Shown in pieces: positions 26,817-34,939 of a stretch of DNA of 64,000 bases. This DNA is from Paenibacillus sp. JNUCC32 (lineage in GTDB: Bacteria > Bacillota > Bacilli > Paenibacillales > Paenibacillaceae): the NCBI RefSeq assembly GCF_014863545.1, contig NZ_CP062260.1, positions 6,101,501 to 6,165,500 of the forward strand. Direction: 5' to 3'. A program made the position numbers and the translations under genes. The notes beneath the pieces are model-generated. The model saw only the letters and a program-made list of their open reading frames with translations, searched no databases and was not told where the DNA came from. Within the stretch, counting starts at the first letter, position 1; the number at the start of each line of letters is the position of its first letter.

Positions 26817-27476
26817 ATGACCATGGGCATTGTATCGCTGAACGTTGGAAAGCCTGTAACGGTGGATTACCAGGGGAAGGACCTGTCTACCGGAATTTAT
26901 AAGCAGCCTGTGGAAGGTCCCCTGTTCCTAAGTTCATTGAATTTCGAAGGGGACGGCCAAGCCGATCTCATCAATCACGGCGGCTTGGATAAGGCGGTGT
27001 GCGCGTACCCTTCGGAGCATTATCCGTACTGGGAACGGTCCTTGGGCAAACCGATGCCGTATGCCGCATTCGGCGAAAATCTGACGCTGCGAGGGCTGCT
27101 GGAGGATGAAGTCTGCATTGGAGATGTATACCGGATAGGGGGGGCGGTGCTGCAGGTCAGCCAGCCCCGATATCCCTGCTTTAAGCTGTCGCAAAAGCAT
27201 GGCGTCAAGGACATGCCGGCAAGGGTGCTGAACACGGGTTACAGCGGTTTTTATTTCCGCGTGCTCGAGGAAGGAAGGGTCAGCGCAGACTCCCCCGTTA
27301 CCCGGCTTGATTCCCAAGCTTCCGGCATCGCGGTGCTGGAAGTGCTTCGCATGATGAAGGACGGGCGAAAGGATGAACAAGGGCTTGAGCGCATGCTGGA
27401 GATCGACGAACTCGCCTCAAGCTTGAAGTCGCAATTCGGGACATGGCTGGCGACCCTTCGAAGCCGTCAGGATTGA
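26817..27476 (+). CDS. MOSC domain protein (YiiM/YflK-like)
   Basis: A 219-residue protein with a MOSC beta-barrel (residues about 20-160) and a C-terminal three-helix domain (MMKDGRKDEQGLERMLEIDELASSL). The cysteine in PRYPCFKLSQKHG is the position that binds molybdenum in MOSC enzymes of this class. Such proteins reduce N-hydroxylated bases or shuttle molybdenum cofactor. The frame opens at 26655, but CGGAGG at 26801-26806 and homology (MGIVSLNVGKP as the natural beginning) support ATG 26817. It stands alone between terminators. Its presence fits the other molybdenum-related genes in the window. Confidence 0.87.
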   Translation: MTMGIVSLNVGKPVTVDYQGKDLSTGIYKQPVEGPLFLSSLNFEGDGQADLINHGGLDKAVCAYPSEHYPYWERSLGKPMPYAAFGENLTLRGLLEDEVCIGDVYRIGGAVLQVSQPRYPCFKLSQKHGVKDMPARVLNTGYSGFYFRVLEEGRVSADSPVTRLDSQASGIAVLEVLRMMKDGRKDEQGLERMLEIDELASSLKSQFGTWLATLRSRQD

Positions 27477-27543
27477 AGTCGTGCGGACTCTTGCCAAGCT
27501 CTAAGCCAAGGTTAGCCCGTGTTCTAGAACACATACGGACAAC

Positions 27544-27587
27544 AAAAACGGCTTGCGTCCTTTTGGTAGGATACAAGCCGTTTTTTT
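27544..27587 (+). terminator. Terminator after MOSC gene (bidirectional)
   Basis: A long stem (AAAAACGGCTTG with CAAGCCGTTTTT) ends in seven T on the plus strand and also in a T-run on the minus strand, serving the converging GNAT gene as well. Confidence 0.85.
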
Positions 27588-27636
27588 ATTGGGATTATAG
27601 AAAATGCCAGGTACCGGCGAAGCTAAACCGTATGCG

Positions 27637-28185
27637 TTACCTCATCCGCTTCCATTCGCTCTGAATCATGCCGTAGACCGCATGGTTGACATAGCCTTGG
27701 GGCAGCTTCTCGGCTTCCCGTATGACTCCCTCAAGAACAAAGCCCAGACGTTCCGGAATCGCCCGGCTGCGATGGTTAGCCGTTGCGCATCGAATCTCCA
27801 CCCGGTTCAGGCCCATGCGCATCAGCGCGTGATCCGTGAACGCGCGGCACGCGCTTGTCATCAGGCCTTGCCCCGTAAAATGCTGATCCAGCCAGTAGCC
27901 GATGCCGACCGAGCGGTTGTTCCAATCGATCTCGTGAAACGAGATCGTGCCCGCCAGCTCCTCGCGCACCCAGATGCCTGCCGAGAAGCCGCCATTGTCG
28001 GCTGCTTGCTTCATGGCACCCTTGATATAGTTGAGGGTATCGTTAACCTCGGTGACGGCATCCACCCACGGAAGCCACTTGCGGAGACGGTCGCGCGACC
28101 GGTCGGTAATCTCGAACATCGCCCGTGCATGTTCGATGGCAAGCGGGCGCAATTCAACATGATCGTCCAATGTGTATCCAAACAT
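27637..28185 (-). CDS. RimJ/RimL-type GNAT acetyltransferase (YdaF-like)
   Basis: A 182-residue GNAT protein of the RimJ/RimL group, which acetylates N-termini of ribosomal proteins or other targets. It starts MFGYTLDDHVELRPLAIEHA; the acetyl-CoA site is in IGYWLDQHFTGQGLMTSACR and the family signature RVEIRCATANHRSRAIPERLGF follows. The ATG at 28185 has an AAAGGAGAT site seven bases upstream. The DUF2164 gene lies 48 bp upstream on the same strand, so the two may be co-transcribed. It resembles B. subtilis YdaF in length and motif spacing. Confidence 0.88.
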   Translation of the reverse strand: MFGYTLDDHVELRPLAIEHARAMFEITDRSRDRLRKWLPWVDAVTEVNDTLNYIKGAMKQAADNGGFSAGIWVREELAGTISFHEIDWNNRSVGIGYWLDQHFTGQGLMTSACRAFTDHALMRMGLNRVEIRCATANHRSRAIPERLGFVLEGVIREAEKLPQGYVNHAVYGMIQSEWKRMR

Positions 28186-28233
28186 ACGGTATCTCCTTTG
28201 TTCTCCATTGCGAAGTATAAAGTATATGTACCT

Positions 28234-28488
28234 CTAACGAGTTCGCTTCACTTTTTGCTCCAATGCGTAAATATCTTCTTCCAGGGAAATCATGCGCTGA
28301 TTGACAACCGTTCGGCAGTCGCTGAGCGCTTGATTGTATAGATGAGGCCCCAAGGTCTCCACGAAAAAATCAAGAACACTCTCTGCGGCCAGATTTCCGA
28401 GGGTTTCGCCGCGTTCCGTTTCAAAATATTCCTGCACCAATTCAATCAGCTGTTCGCGCTGTTCCTTTGGAAATTTGCTGGGCTTCAT
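28234..28488 (-). CDS. DUF2164 family protein
   Basis: A small protein of 84 residues beginning MKPSKFPKEQREQLIELVQEYF and containing LAAESVLDFFVETLGPHLYNQAL, the pattern of the uncharacterised DUF2164 family found in Bacilli. It is mostly helical, charged and without membrane segments; the C-terminus (EEDIYALEQKVKR) may form a coiled coil. A TTG at 28512 would add eight residues and has its own GGAGAG site, so the start is uncertain. No function is known to me. Confidence 0.75.
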   Translation of the reverse strand: MKPSKFPKEQREQLIELVQEYFETERGETLGNLAAESVLDFFVETLGPHLYNQALSDCRTVVNQRMISLEEDIYALEQKVKRTR

Positions 28489-28681
28489 AAGATGATCGCC
28501 GGCCTCCTTCAACTGTTTTTCTCTCCATGCTACCCTATTAAAAAGCCCCCGTCAAAATGATTTTCGCCGCTATATCCGGCTAAGGGAGGAGCCTCTGCAA
28601 ACAGGTTGAGGACTTGTAGTTATTGCCTGCCGGCCCCCCTGTCCCAAGTCGCGGGCTTACTGCGCGGGAGTGCCGAATTCC

Positions 28682-28710
28682 TTGAACAATCGCGTCATTA
28701 CAGGTATATT
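28682..28710 (+). promoter_or_regulatory. Promoter of glnS
   Basis: TTGAAC (28682-28687) and TATATT (28705-28710) are 17 bp apart, about 50 bp before the start codon. I saw no T-box specifier or GGTGG antiterminator motif in the leader. Confidence 0.65.
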
Positions 28711-28761
28711 TAAGAGAAACACGTTTATACAGGAGATAGACAGAAATTACAGGACGAAAGG

Positions 28762-30480
28762 TTGATCAACGTGGAGAACCATCGGGGCACCCCCTCCAAT
28801 TTCATAAAGAATGTTATTACCGAAGACCTGAAGTCCGGTAAAGTCAAGGAGATCGTTACCCGTTTCCCGCCGGAGCCGAACGGTTACCTGCATATTGGAC
28901 ATGCCAAGGCCATTTGGATCAATTTTACGCTGGCCGATGAATTCGGCGGACGGACACACTTGCGGTTTGATGACACGAACCCGGTGAAGGAAGACATCGA
29001 GTACGTGAACTCCATCAAGGAAGACGTGAAGTGGCTTGGCTTCGATTGGGAAGAGCTGCGGTTCGCGTCCGATTATTTTGAAGAGATGTACAATCGCGCG
29101 GTGCTGTTGATTAAGAAAGGGAAGGCTTACGTGGACGACCAGTCCGCTGACCAAATCCGCGAAACGCGCGGAACCTTGACCGAGCCTGGACAGAACAGTC
29201 CATACCGGGACCGCAGCGTGGAAGAGAACCTGGATCTGTTCGAGCGGATGCGCAAAGGGGAATTCGCCAACGGCGAACGCGTGCTGCGCGCCAAGATCGA
29301 TATGGCTTCCCCGAATATCAATCTGCGGGATCCGGTCATCTACCGGATCTCCCACGCGCATCATCACAATACAGGGGATAAGTGGTGCATCTATCCGATG
29401 TATGCTTTTGCCCATCCGTTGGAGGATGCCATCGAAGGGGTTACGCATTCCCTGTGCTCCCTGGAGTTTGAAGATCAGCGCCCGTTCTATGATTGGGTCG
29501 TGGCGGAATGCGAGATGGACAGCACGCCGCGTCAGTACGAATTCGGGCGTCTGAACGTGGCGCAGACGGTCACCAGCAAACGCAAGCTGAAACAGCTCGT
29601 GGACGAGAACATCGTAGACGGCTGGGACGACCCGCGCATGCCGACGATCTCCGGACTTCGCCGTCTGGGCTATACGCCGGAAGCCATTCGCAATTTCGTG
29701 TTCGAGACGGGAATTTCGAAGGCTTACGGCACGGTGGACCGCCAAGTGATGGAGCACTTTATCCGTGAAGACCTGAAGCTGAAGGCGCCTCGCACCATGG
29801 CCGTGCTGGACCCGCTGAAGGTGGTCATTACGAACTACCCTGAAGGTCAGGTCGAATGGCTGGATGCCGAGAACAACACGGAGAATCCGGAGATGGGGAT
29901 CCGCCAGATTCCGTTCTCGCGCGAGATTTACATTGAGCAAGAGGATTTCATGGAAGATCCGCCGAGCAAATATTTCCGCTTGTTCCCGGGCAATGAGGTC
30001 CGGTTGAAGCATGCGTATTTCATCAAGTGCAATGACGTGATCAAAGACGAGAACGGCAAGGTCGTCGAGATTCACTGCACATACGATCCGGAGACGAAGA
30101 GCGGCAGCGGCTTTACCGGACGCAAGGTGAAGGGGACGATTCACTGGGTGGAGGCCACGCAGGCCGTGCCTGCCGAATTCCGTCTGTTCGAGCCGCTGTT
30201 CAAGGACGAAGACGAAGAAGCGGAATTGGTGCACGAGGTTGCAGGCGAAGCGGAGGAGGCAGCTGCCGAGAAGTCCTTCTTGGACGACATCAATCCAAAT
30301 TCGCTGCAAATCGTGCAAGGCTTCGTGGAGCCGAATATGAAGGATGTTGCGCCGCAGGACAAGTTCCAGTTCTTCCGCCACGGATATTTCAACGTCGACT
30401 CGAAGTATTCGCAGCCAGGACGCCCGGTATTTAACCGCGTGGTTTCCCTGAAGAGCTCGTTCCAGCTTCCGAAGAACTAA
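28762..30480 (+). CDS. glnS: Glutaminyl-tRNA synthetase
   Basis: A 572-residue class I synthetase that charges tRNA-Gln directly. The HIGH motif appears as HIGHAKAI with the preceding [11 protein letters not shown], the KMSKS-like loop as [10 protein letters not shown], and the C-terminal anticodon-binding beta-barrels occupy about residues 340-570. An acidic insert ([20 protein letters not shown], residues 482-501) interrupts the C-terminal barrel; this lengthens the protein slightly against E. coli GlnS (about 550). The start is TTG 28762 or GTG 28771. Most Bacilli lack this enzyme and use GatCAB amidation, so its presence is noteworthy and suggests ancestral transfer. Confidence 0.95.
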   Translation: MINVENHRGTPSNFIKNVITEDLKSGKVKEIVTRFPPEPNGYLHIGHAKAIWINFTLADEFGGRTHLRFDDTNPVKEDIEYVNSIKEDVKWLGFDWEELRFASDYFEEMYNRAVLLIKKGKAYVDDQSADQIRETRGTLTEPGQNSPYRDRSVEENLDLFERMRKGEFANGERVLRAKIDMASPNINLRDPVIYRISHAHHHNTGDKWCIYPMYAFAHPLEDAIEGVTHSLCSLEFEDQRPFYDWVVAECEMDSTPRQYEFGRLNVAQTVTSKRKLKQLVDENIVDGWDDPRMPTISGLRRLGYTPEAIRNFVFETGISKAYGTVDRQVMEHFIREDLKLKAPRTMAVLDPLKVVITNYPEGQVEWLDAENNTENPEMGIRQIPFSREIYIEQEDFMEDPPSKYFRLFPGNEVRLKHAYFIKCNDVIKDENGKVVEIHCTYDPETKSGSGFTGRKVKGTIHWVEATQAVPAEFRLFEPLFKDEDEEAELVHEVAGEAEEAAAEKSFLDDINPNSLQIVQGFVEPNMKDVAPQDKFQFFRHGYFNVDSKYSQPGRPVFNRVVSLKSSFQLPKN

Positions 30481-30547
30481 ACAAGCCGGAGAATAAAAAA
30501 AGGGCACGGGTAGGCGCTGATCAGGTCGACCTGGCCCTAAACGTAAA

Positions 30548-30588
30548 CAAGACTCGAAGATTCCGTTCCAGGATTCATTCGAGTCTTG
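30548..30588. terminator. Bidirectional terminator between glnS and MFS gene
   Basis: An 11-bp perfect inverted repeat (CAAGACTCGAA with TTCGAGTCTTG) lies between the converging genes; T-rich stretches follow on both strands, weakly. Confidence 0.6.
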
Positions 30589-30644
30589 TTATATTTACGG
30601 TGATATCATCTTGGAAGTGAAATCGTACGGGAGATAACTGCGCG

Positions 30645-31880
30645 TTAACTTGCAGCGTACTCCTCGATCTCGTCCTCTTCGGGATCGTCCGGGTGCAGCG
30701 GCTGGTATCCGTGCCTGCGGAGGTTATACCACATCCAGCCAAAGCCGATGGCACCCACGATGGCGAGCATCGTACCGGTCCGGTACATGGCCTGCGCCCC
30801 GAAGTTCTGGAACATCCAGCCGCCGGCAAGGCCGCCGATGACACCGGATATGCCGCTCCAGCTTAAGGTATAGATCGCTTGGCCGGAGGCGCGGTACGGC
30901 GTCGGAACAAACAGCATCGTCAGCTGAACGCCGACATAGAAGTAGCCGCCGAAGGTAACGCAGTGCAGCAGCTGGATGAAGGCGACCTCCAGCGGGCTGT
31001 TGGCTTCGGCCATAAGCAGCCAGCGGAGCGCGAAGAGCAGGCTGACAATCGTCAGGCAGCCGACCAGGACGTTGATTTTCCGCTTCAGGAAGCGGTCAAA
31101 CAGAATGAAGACCAGCACTTCGAATATCGATGAGAAGAAGATGGCTAGGCCGACCGTCTTCTTGGACCCGCCCAGCTCCAGAATGTATAGGGACATAAAG
31201 GTATTGTTCGCCGTGTTCGGGATGGATACCATGATGCCTAACAGGATGAACCAGACGAAATAGGAGTTCAGGAACAGCCTGCTGAGTCCCCTGAGGCTGA
31301 CCGATGCCGATGCAGCCGTTTTCTGAATGGAGGGCAGCGTAAACATGAACACGGCCGCCACCAGCAGCATGATCGAGAACACGATGGCGATGCGTCCCGA
31401 GCCGAGCCGGTCGATGACAGGCCCGGCAGCGATGGCCGTCAGCGCCCATCCGAGCGAGCCCCACAGCCGGAACGAGCCGAACTTTTGCTGAGTTCCATCA
31501 ATATAGGTCAGAATGAGCGAATTCGTCTGCGAGAACATCGGCGTCTGGAAAAAATAAAAGAAAATCATCGTCATGTATATCATTGCATAGGTATTCGCCT
31601 GAAAAACAAGCTGAACCAGCAGCAGCGTACCGGTCATCATGATCAGCAGCACGCGTTTGATGTTGGCCGCCCGGTCACTCCAGAATCCCCAGAACGGATT
31701 GGCGAAGATGGACACAAATGGCGCAATCGCCATCAGGCTGCCGATTTCGATTTTGCTCATGCCGATATCTTGCAAATACAACTGGAAGAAACCGGTGAAG
31801 ATGACCATGGTTCCGTAAATGAAGAAGTTGAACAGCTTGAGCGATGTCAGCGAAGGTTGAGCATTGTCCATATTCCGCAA
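30645..31880 (-). CDS. MFS transporter (LacY/nucleoside-permease-like group)
   Basis: A twelve-helix major facilitator of about 411 residues. It starts NAQPSLTSLKLFNFFIYGTM, has GFWSDRAANIKRVL between helices 2 and 3, and FGSFRLWGSLGWALTAI in helix 5, a pattern of the MFS_1-like/PPP group (sugar, nucleoside or phenylpropionate importers). The C-terminal tail is acidic (DDPEEDEIEEYAAS). Several starts are possible: TTG 31898, ATG 31889, TTG 31880 or ATG 31871; AAAGGA (31895-31890) fits TTG 31880 best. It is divergent from mobA. Substrate is unknown. Confidence 0.8.
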   Translation of the reverse strand: MRNMDNAQPSLTSLKLFNFFIYGTMVIFTGFFQLYLQDIGMSKIEIGSLMAIAPFVSIFANPFWGFWSDRAANIKRVLLIMMTGTLLLVQLVFQANTYAMIYMTMIFFYFFQTPMFSQTNSLILTYIDGTQQKFGSFRLWGSLGWALTAIAAGPVIDRLGSGRIAIVFSIMLLVAAVFMFTLPSIQKTAASASVSLRGLSRLFLNSYFVWFILLGIMVSIPNTANNTFMSLYILELGGSKKTVGLAIFFSSIFEVLVFILFDRFLKRKINVLVGCLTIVSLLFALRWLLMAEANSPLEVAFIQLLHCVTFGGYFYVGVQLTMLFVPTPYRASGQAIYTLSWSGISGVIGGLAGGWMFQNFGAQAMYRTGTMLAIVGAIGFGWMWYNLRRHGYQPLHPDDPEEDEIEEYAAS

Positions 31881-32066
31881 GTAGGTCATTCCTTTCAAAC
31901 CGAATACAATCCATAATCGCGGTATAAGAAAAAAGCCGCTTTCCTTTCAATGTATCACGCATTGAAAAGGGATACAAACCATCTTTTAAATGATTTTCCA
32001 TTATTCTGGATATTAACCTATAAACTGAATCCGATTTTTTATAACGAAGAAAGGCTGGTGGAGCAT

Positions 32067-32711
32067 ATGAGCGTTCACTCCCAAGATGTTCGTCTGCCAT
32101 CGGGTCAAGTGACGGGCATCGCCCTTGCTGGAGGAGCCTCCCGGAGAATGGGGAGAAACAAGGCGCTGCTGCCCATGGAGGGGATGAGTTTGATTGAACG
32201 GACGGTCCACGCGCTGGACAAAGTCAGCGGAAGGGTGATCCTGTCTGCCAATGACCCGGAACCTTATCAATTCCTCGGCTTGGAATGCGTCCCCGACCTT
32301 TATGTCGGACAAGGTCCGATGGCGGGCCTTCACGCCGCCCTGAAGTCTTCCCGGAGCACATGGAACCTGGTCGCAGCTTGCGATATGCCTTATATCCACG
32401 AGCGGTTTCTCCAGGGGCTGCTGGATCTGGCGAACAAGCAGGACACGGCTGAGGCCGTAATCCCGGTCGTGGAAGGAAGGATGCACCCGCTGCTGGCAGC
32501 GTATCGCAGAGAGACCGCGGAAAGCCTTGAGCGCAGGCTGATCCGGGGGCAGCTCCGCATGGTGGAGTGGGTGCAGGAGCTGAATGCCGTCTTTGCGAAT
32601 GAGGAGGAATTAGCGGAGGTTACCGGCCTTGATCCGCGCCGAATCTTATTTAACATGAATACGCCCGTTGATTACGAGGCCGCAGGCGGTCTGCTGAATA
32701 CGGAAGAATGA
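32067..32711 (+). CDS. mobA: Molybdenum cofactor guanylyltransferase
   Basis: A 214-residue nucleotidyltransferase that adds GMP to molybdopterin to make the guanine dinucleotide cofactor. The N-terminal signature is intact: IALAGGASRRMGRNKALLPM. The segment VAACDMPYI holds the metal-binding aspartate and NMNTPVDYE closes the fold. The frame opens at 31950, but the natural start is ATG 32067 after GGTGGAG. It is convergent with moaA across a shared terminator. The product cofactor type (bis-MGD) suits the DMSO-reductase-family enzyme at 3656. Confidence 0.9.
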   Translation: MSVHSQDVRLPSGQVTGIALAGGASRRMGRNKALLPMEGMSLIERTVHALDKVSGRVILSANDPEPYQFLGLECVPDLYVGQGPMAGLHAALKSSRSTWNLVAACDMPYIHERFLQGLLDLANKQDTAEAVIPVVEGRMHPLLAAYRRETAESLERRLIRGQLRMVEWVQELNAVFANEEELAEVTGLDPRRILFNMNTPVDYEAAGGLLNTEE

Positions 32712-32738
32712 TCGTCCCTGCACGCATCCTATAAAAAT

Positions 32739-32770
32739 AGCCCCGCCATTCGAATGCTTGGCGGGGCTTT
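32739..32770. terminator. Bidirectional terminator between mobA and moaA
   Basis: AGCCCCGCC pairs perfectly with GGCGGGGCT across a 12-base loop; T-rich bases follow on the plus strand (TTTCTAG) and TATTTTTAT on the minus strand. Confidence 0.75.
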
Positions 32771-32833
32771 CTAGTATATAAAGGCGGTTTGCTTTGGTTA
32801 TGCTGATTCTGCTCTCATGCGCTGAGCAGAAGC

Positions 32834-33838
32834 TCATCCGCCGATCTGCGACATGCGCCGGGCCGTAGGAGTATGGCTTTGGGCCTTTTTCTCCAGCGCG
32901 AGCGCCATTTCATGGTTCAGCGGCTTGGCGCCGAGCGCTTTTCGGAACAGGTTCGCCACCGCCGAAGGGTCATCGATGACGCGGCGCACGTTAAATTCGT
33001 CCGACCAATATAGGCAAGCCTTGATATGGCCGTCGGCCGTCAGCCTGAGCCGGTTGCAGGAATCGCAGAAATGATCGCTGACCGGATGGATCAAACCGAA
33101 CGTTCCCGTTGCTCCAACCACCTTCATATTGCGTGAAGGACCGTTGCCGGAAGGGCCCTGCTCTTCTTGAATGGCCCAGCCGGCCTCTTGGCACACTTCG
33201 GCTACCCGGCTCAGCGGCAGGTACGAATCCCGCCAGGTATCGGATGCTTGGCCGATCGGCATGTATTCAATAAAGCGGACATGAAGGGGACGATCAAGCG
33301 TCAGGGCGATAAAGTCGCGAATCTCGTCCTCATTGAAGCCCTTCATTAACACCATGTTCAGCTTGATCGGATTCAGGCCGGCTTCATAGGCGGCTTCAAT
33401 GCCTTCCAGCACTTTATGCACCCGGCCGCCGCGCGTGATGCGAGCGTAACGCTCTTCCTGGAGCGAATCCAAGCTGATGTTGATGCGGGTGAGTCCCGCT
33501 TCCTTCAGCAGGCGGGCCTTGGAAGGGAGCATGATCCCGTTGGTGGTGAGGGATATATCTTGAATTCCTTCAATGGAAGCAATCTGATGGACCAAGGTTT
33601 CCAGATCCTTGCGCACAAGCGGCTCGCCGCCGGTAAGGCGTACTTTGGAGACGCCCATGGGGGCCAGAACGCGCATGATCGCGGCGATCTCTTCATAGCT
33701 CATTATCTGATCGTGAGGTTGGAATTCCATCCCTTCTTCCGGCATACAATATACACAACGAAGATTGCACCGATCCGTCACCGAGATTCGAATATAATCA
33801 TGGACACGACCGAAGGAATCTTTAAGCGGTTCGATCAT
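32834..33838 (-). CDS. moaA: GTP 3',8-cyclase, molybdenum cofactor biosynthesis
   Basis: A 334-residue radical SAM enzyme for the first step of molybdopterin synthesis. Cysteines 24, 28 and 31 (CNLRCVYC) bind the SAM cluster; a second cluster is bound by [18 protein letters not shown] near the C-terminus, and the protein ends with the essential Gly-Gly. The [10 protein letters not shown] motif is present. The frame opens at 33871, but AAAGGGGG before ATG 33838 fixes the start. Other moa/moe genes are not in the window. Confidence 0.96.
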   Translation of the reverse strand: MIEPLKDSFGRVHDYIRISVTDRCNLRCVYCMPEEGMEFQPHDQIMSYEEIAAIMRVLAPMGVSKVRLTGGEPLVRKDLETLVHQIASIEGIQDISLTTNGIMLPSKARLLKEAGLTRINISLDSLQEERYARITRGGRVHKVLEGIEAAYEAGLNPIKLNMVLMKGFNEDEIRDFIALTLDRPLHVRFIEYMPIGQASDTWRDSYLPLSRVAEVCQEAGWAIQEEQGPSGNGPSRNMKVVGATGTFGLIHPVSDHFCDSCNRLRLTADGHIKACLYWSDEFNVRRVIDDPSAVANLFRKALGAKPLNHEMALALEKKAQSHTPTARRMSQIGG

Positions 33839-33969
33839 GGAAATCCCCCTTTTACTAGCGTGCATGGTCACATTGTAGCCATTCCCCGAACAGGAGTCAA
33901 TGCATTGTAAGGGTCATGTCAGCCGGACAAGCCGCACGCATAAGTTCAAGGATTTGTGAGAAGTATCAC

Positions 33970-33983
33970 AGAAAACGCTTTCT
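33970..33983 (+). promoter_or_regulatory. Possible cre site upstream of TorD-type chaperone gene
   Basis: AGAAAACGCTTTCT matches the cre consensus at 12 of 14 positions and is nearly palindromic. It lies about 120 bp upstream of the proposed promoter of the chaperone gene and 130 bp upstream of moaA, so it could act on either. A further symmetric sequence, TTTCCGAAATTTTCGGAAA, lies at 34072-34090. Confidence 0.4.
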
Positions 33984-34103
33984 AAATCCTGTATATTGAA
34001 CCTGTGGACCAAAGCTTTCTCCCCTTGAAAGCGAGTAGTGACATTCTAGATTTCCGAAAGTTTCCTGGTTTTTCCGAAATTTTCGGAAATCATTTCAAAC
34101 TGC

Positions 34104-34132
34104 TTTCATTAGACGTTCATCTAAGATATACT
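34104..34132 (+). promoter_or_regulatory. Putative promoter of TorD-type chaperone gene
   Basis: TTTCAT (34104-34109) and TATACT (34127-34132) are 17 bp apart, 50 bp before the start codon. The -35 is weak. Confidence 0.45.
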
Positions 34133-34181
34133 GTCAAGGATATCACATCCAACAAGAAAGGTTACCAATAGGAGGTTCGAT

Positions 34182-34859
34182 ATGGCGATATCACCTGTTC
34201 AAACTTTGGAGGTGCCTGACGTCTGTCACAGGTGGCTTGAAAACCGGGGGACGGTCTACGAGCTGTTGATTGATTTTTTGGGCAATTGGCCCAGCTTGTC
34301 TATGATTGCGGAATGGAGCCGCGGGAGCGGAATTAGCAAGGCGGCGGAGTGTTCGAAGGCCGGTACGGACCTGATGAAATATTTATGCGGACGCTCGCCT
34401 GAGGAATTGGTTCGGATTTGCGAATATGAGAGGGCGGAATACCGCCGGCTGCTTCAGCAGTCCAAACCTCGCCAGGCCGCGGAATCCCATTATACGAAGG
34501 ATGGATGCGCTCAGGATTTGGCCGAGTGTTATGCATCCGCCGGTGTTGCCTTTAATAAACTGCATGGCGAAGCGGACGATCATATAGCCATTGAACTGGA
34601 ATTTATGACGCTGCTTCATGACCGTATGCTGAACAATACGTATTGTGAAGATAGCATGTTGCAATTAATGGAGGTACAAGAGAAGTTTCTGGAGGAGCAT
34701 CTGTTGTCATGGGTGCCATCCCTCTGCAAGGATTTGAAGGGGTCCACGCAAAGTCCGCTATACCAGTCGTTATTCAGCCTGTTGGAGGAATTCCTCGCGC
34801 AGGATCTGAACATGCTGAAGACCTGGAAGCATTCCAAGGAAGCCATGCTGGTGCATTAG
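34182..34859 (+). CDS. TorD/DmsD-family molecular chaperone
   Basis: The 225-residue helical protein shows the marks of the TorD/DmsD/NarJ redox-enzyme chaperones. These are the mid-protein ESHY motif, DDHIAIELEFMTLLHDRM (around residues 129-146), and FLEEHLLSWVPSLCKDL toward the end. Such chaperones hold a molybdoenzyme during cofactor insertion and, often, Tat export. The ATG at 34182 follows TAGGAGG. It stands alone behind its own promoter and terminator and no oxidoreductase operon adjoins it; moaA is divergent. Its client is therefore unknown. The oxidoreductase at 3656 has no Tat signal but could still be served. Confidence 0.85.
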   Translation: MAISPVQTLEVPDVCHRWLENRGTVYELLIDFLGNWPSLSMIAEWSRGSGISKAAECSKAGTDLMKYLCGRSPEELVRICEYERAEYRRLLQQSKPRQAAESHYTKDGCAQDLAECYASAGVAFNKLHGEADDHIAIELEFMTLLHDRMLNNTYCEDSMLQLMEVQEKFLEEHLLSWVPSLCKDLKGSTQSPLYQSLFSLLEEFLAQDLNMLKTWKHSKEAMLVH

Positions 34860-34889
34860 CGCCAGAATCATATCATCATCAAACACAAC

Positions 34890-34930
34890 AACGCCCCGGT
34901 CTCCTTGAATTAGGAGGGCCGGGGCGTTTG
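34890..34930. terminator. Bidirectional terminator between chaperone and RND genes
   Basis: AACGCCCCGG with CCGGGGCGTT encloses an inner CTCCT/AGGAG stem. The plus strand continues TTGGTGTT and the minus strand TGTTGTGTTT. Confidence 0.75.
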
Positions 34931-34939
34931 GTGTTCTAA

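Noticed and set aside
28513..28761. Possible T-box leader before glnS
   Set aside because: I find neither the conserved antiterminator GGTGG sequence nor a terminator stem between promoter and start codon.
28747..30507. A 586-codon open frame on the minus strand
   Set aside because: It mirrors glnS over its whole length. No ribosome site or recognisable domain supports it.
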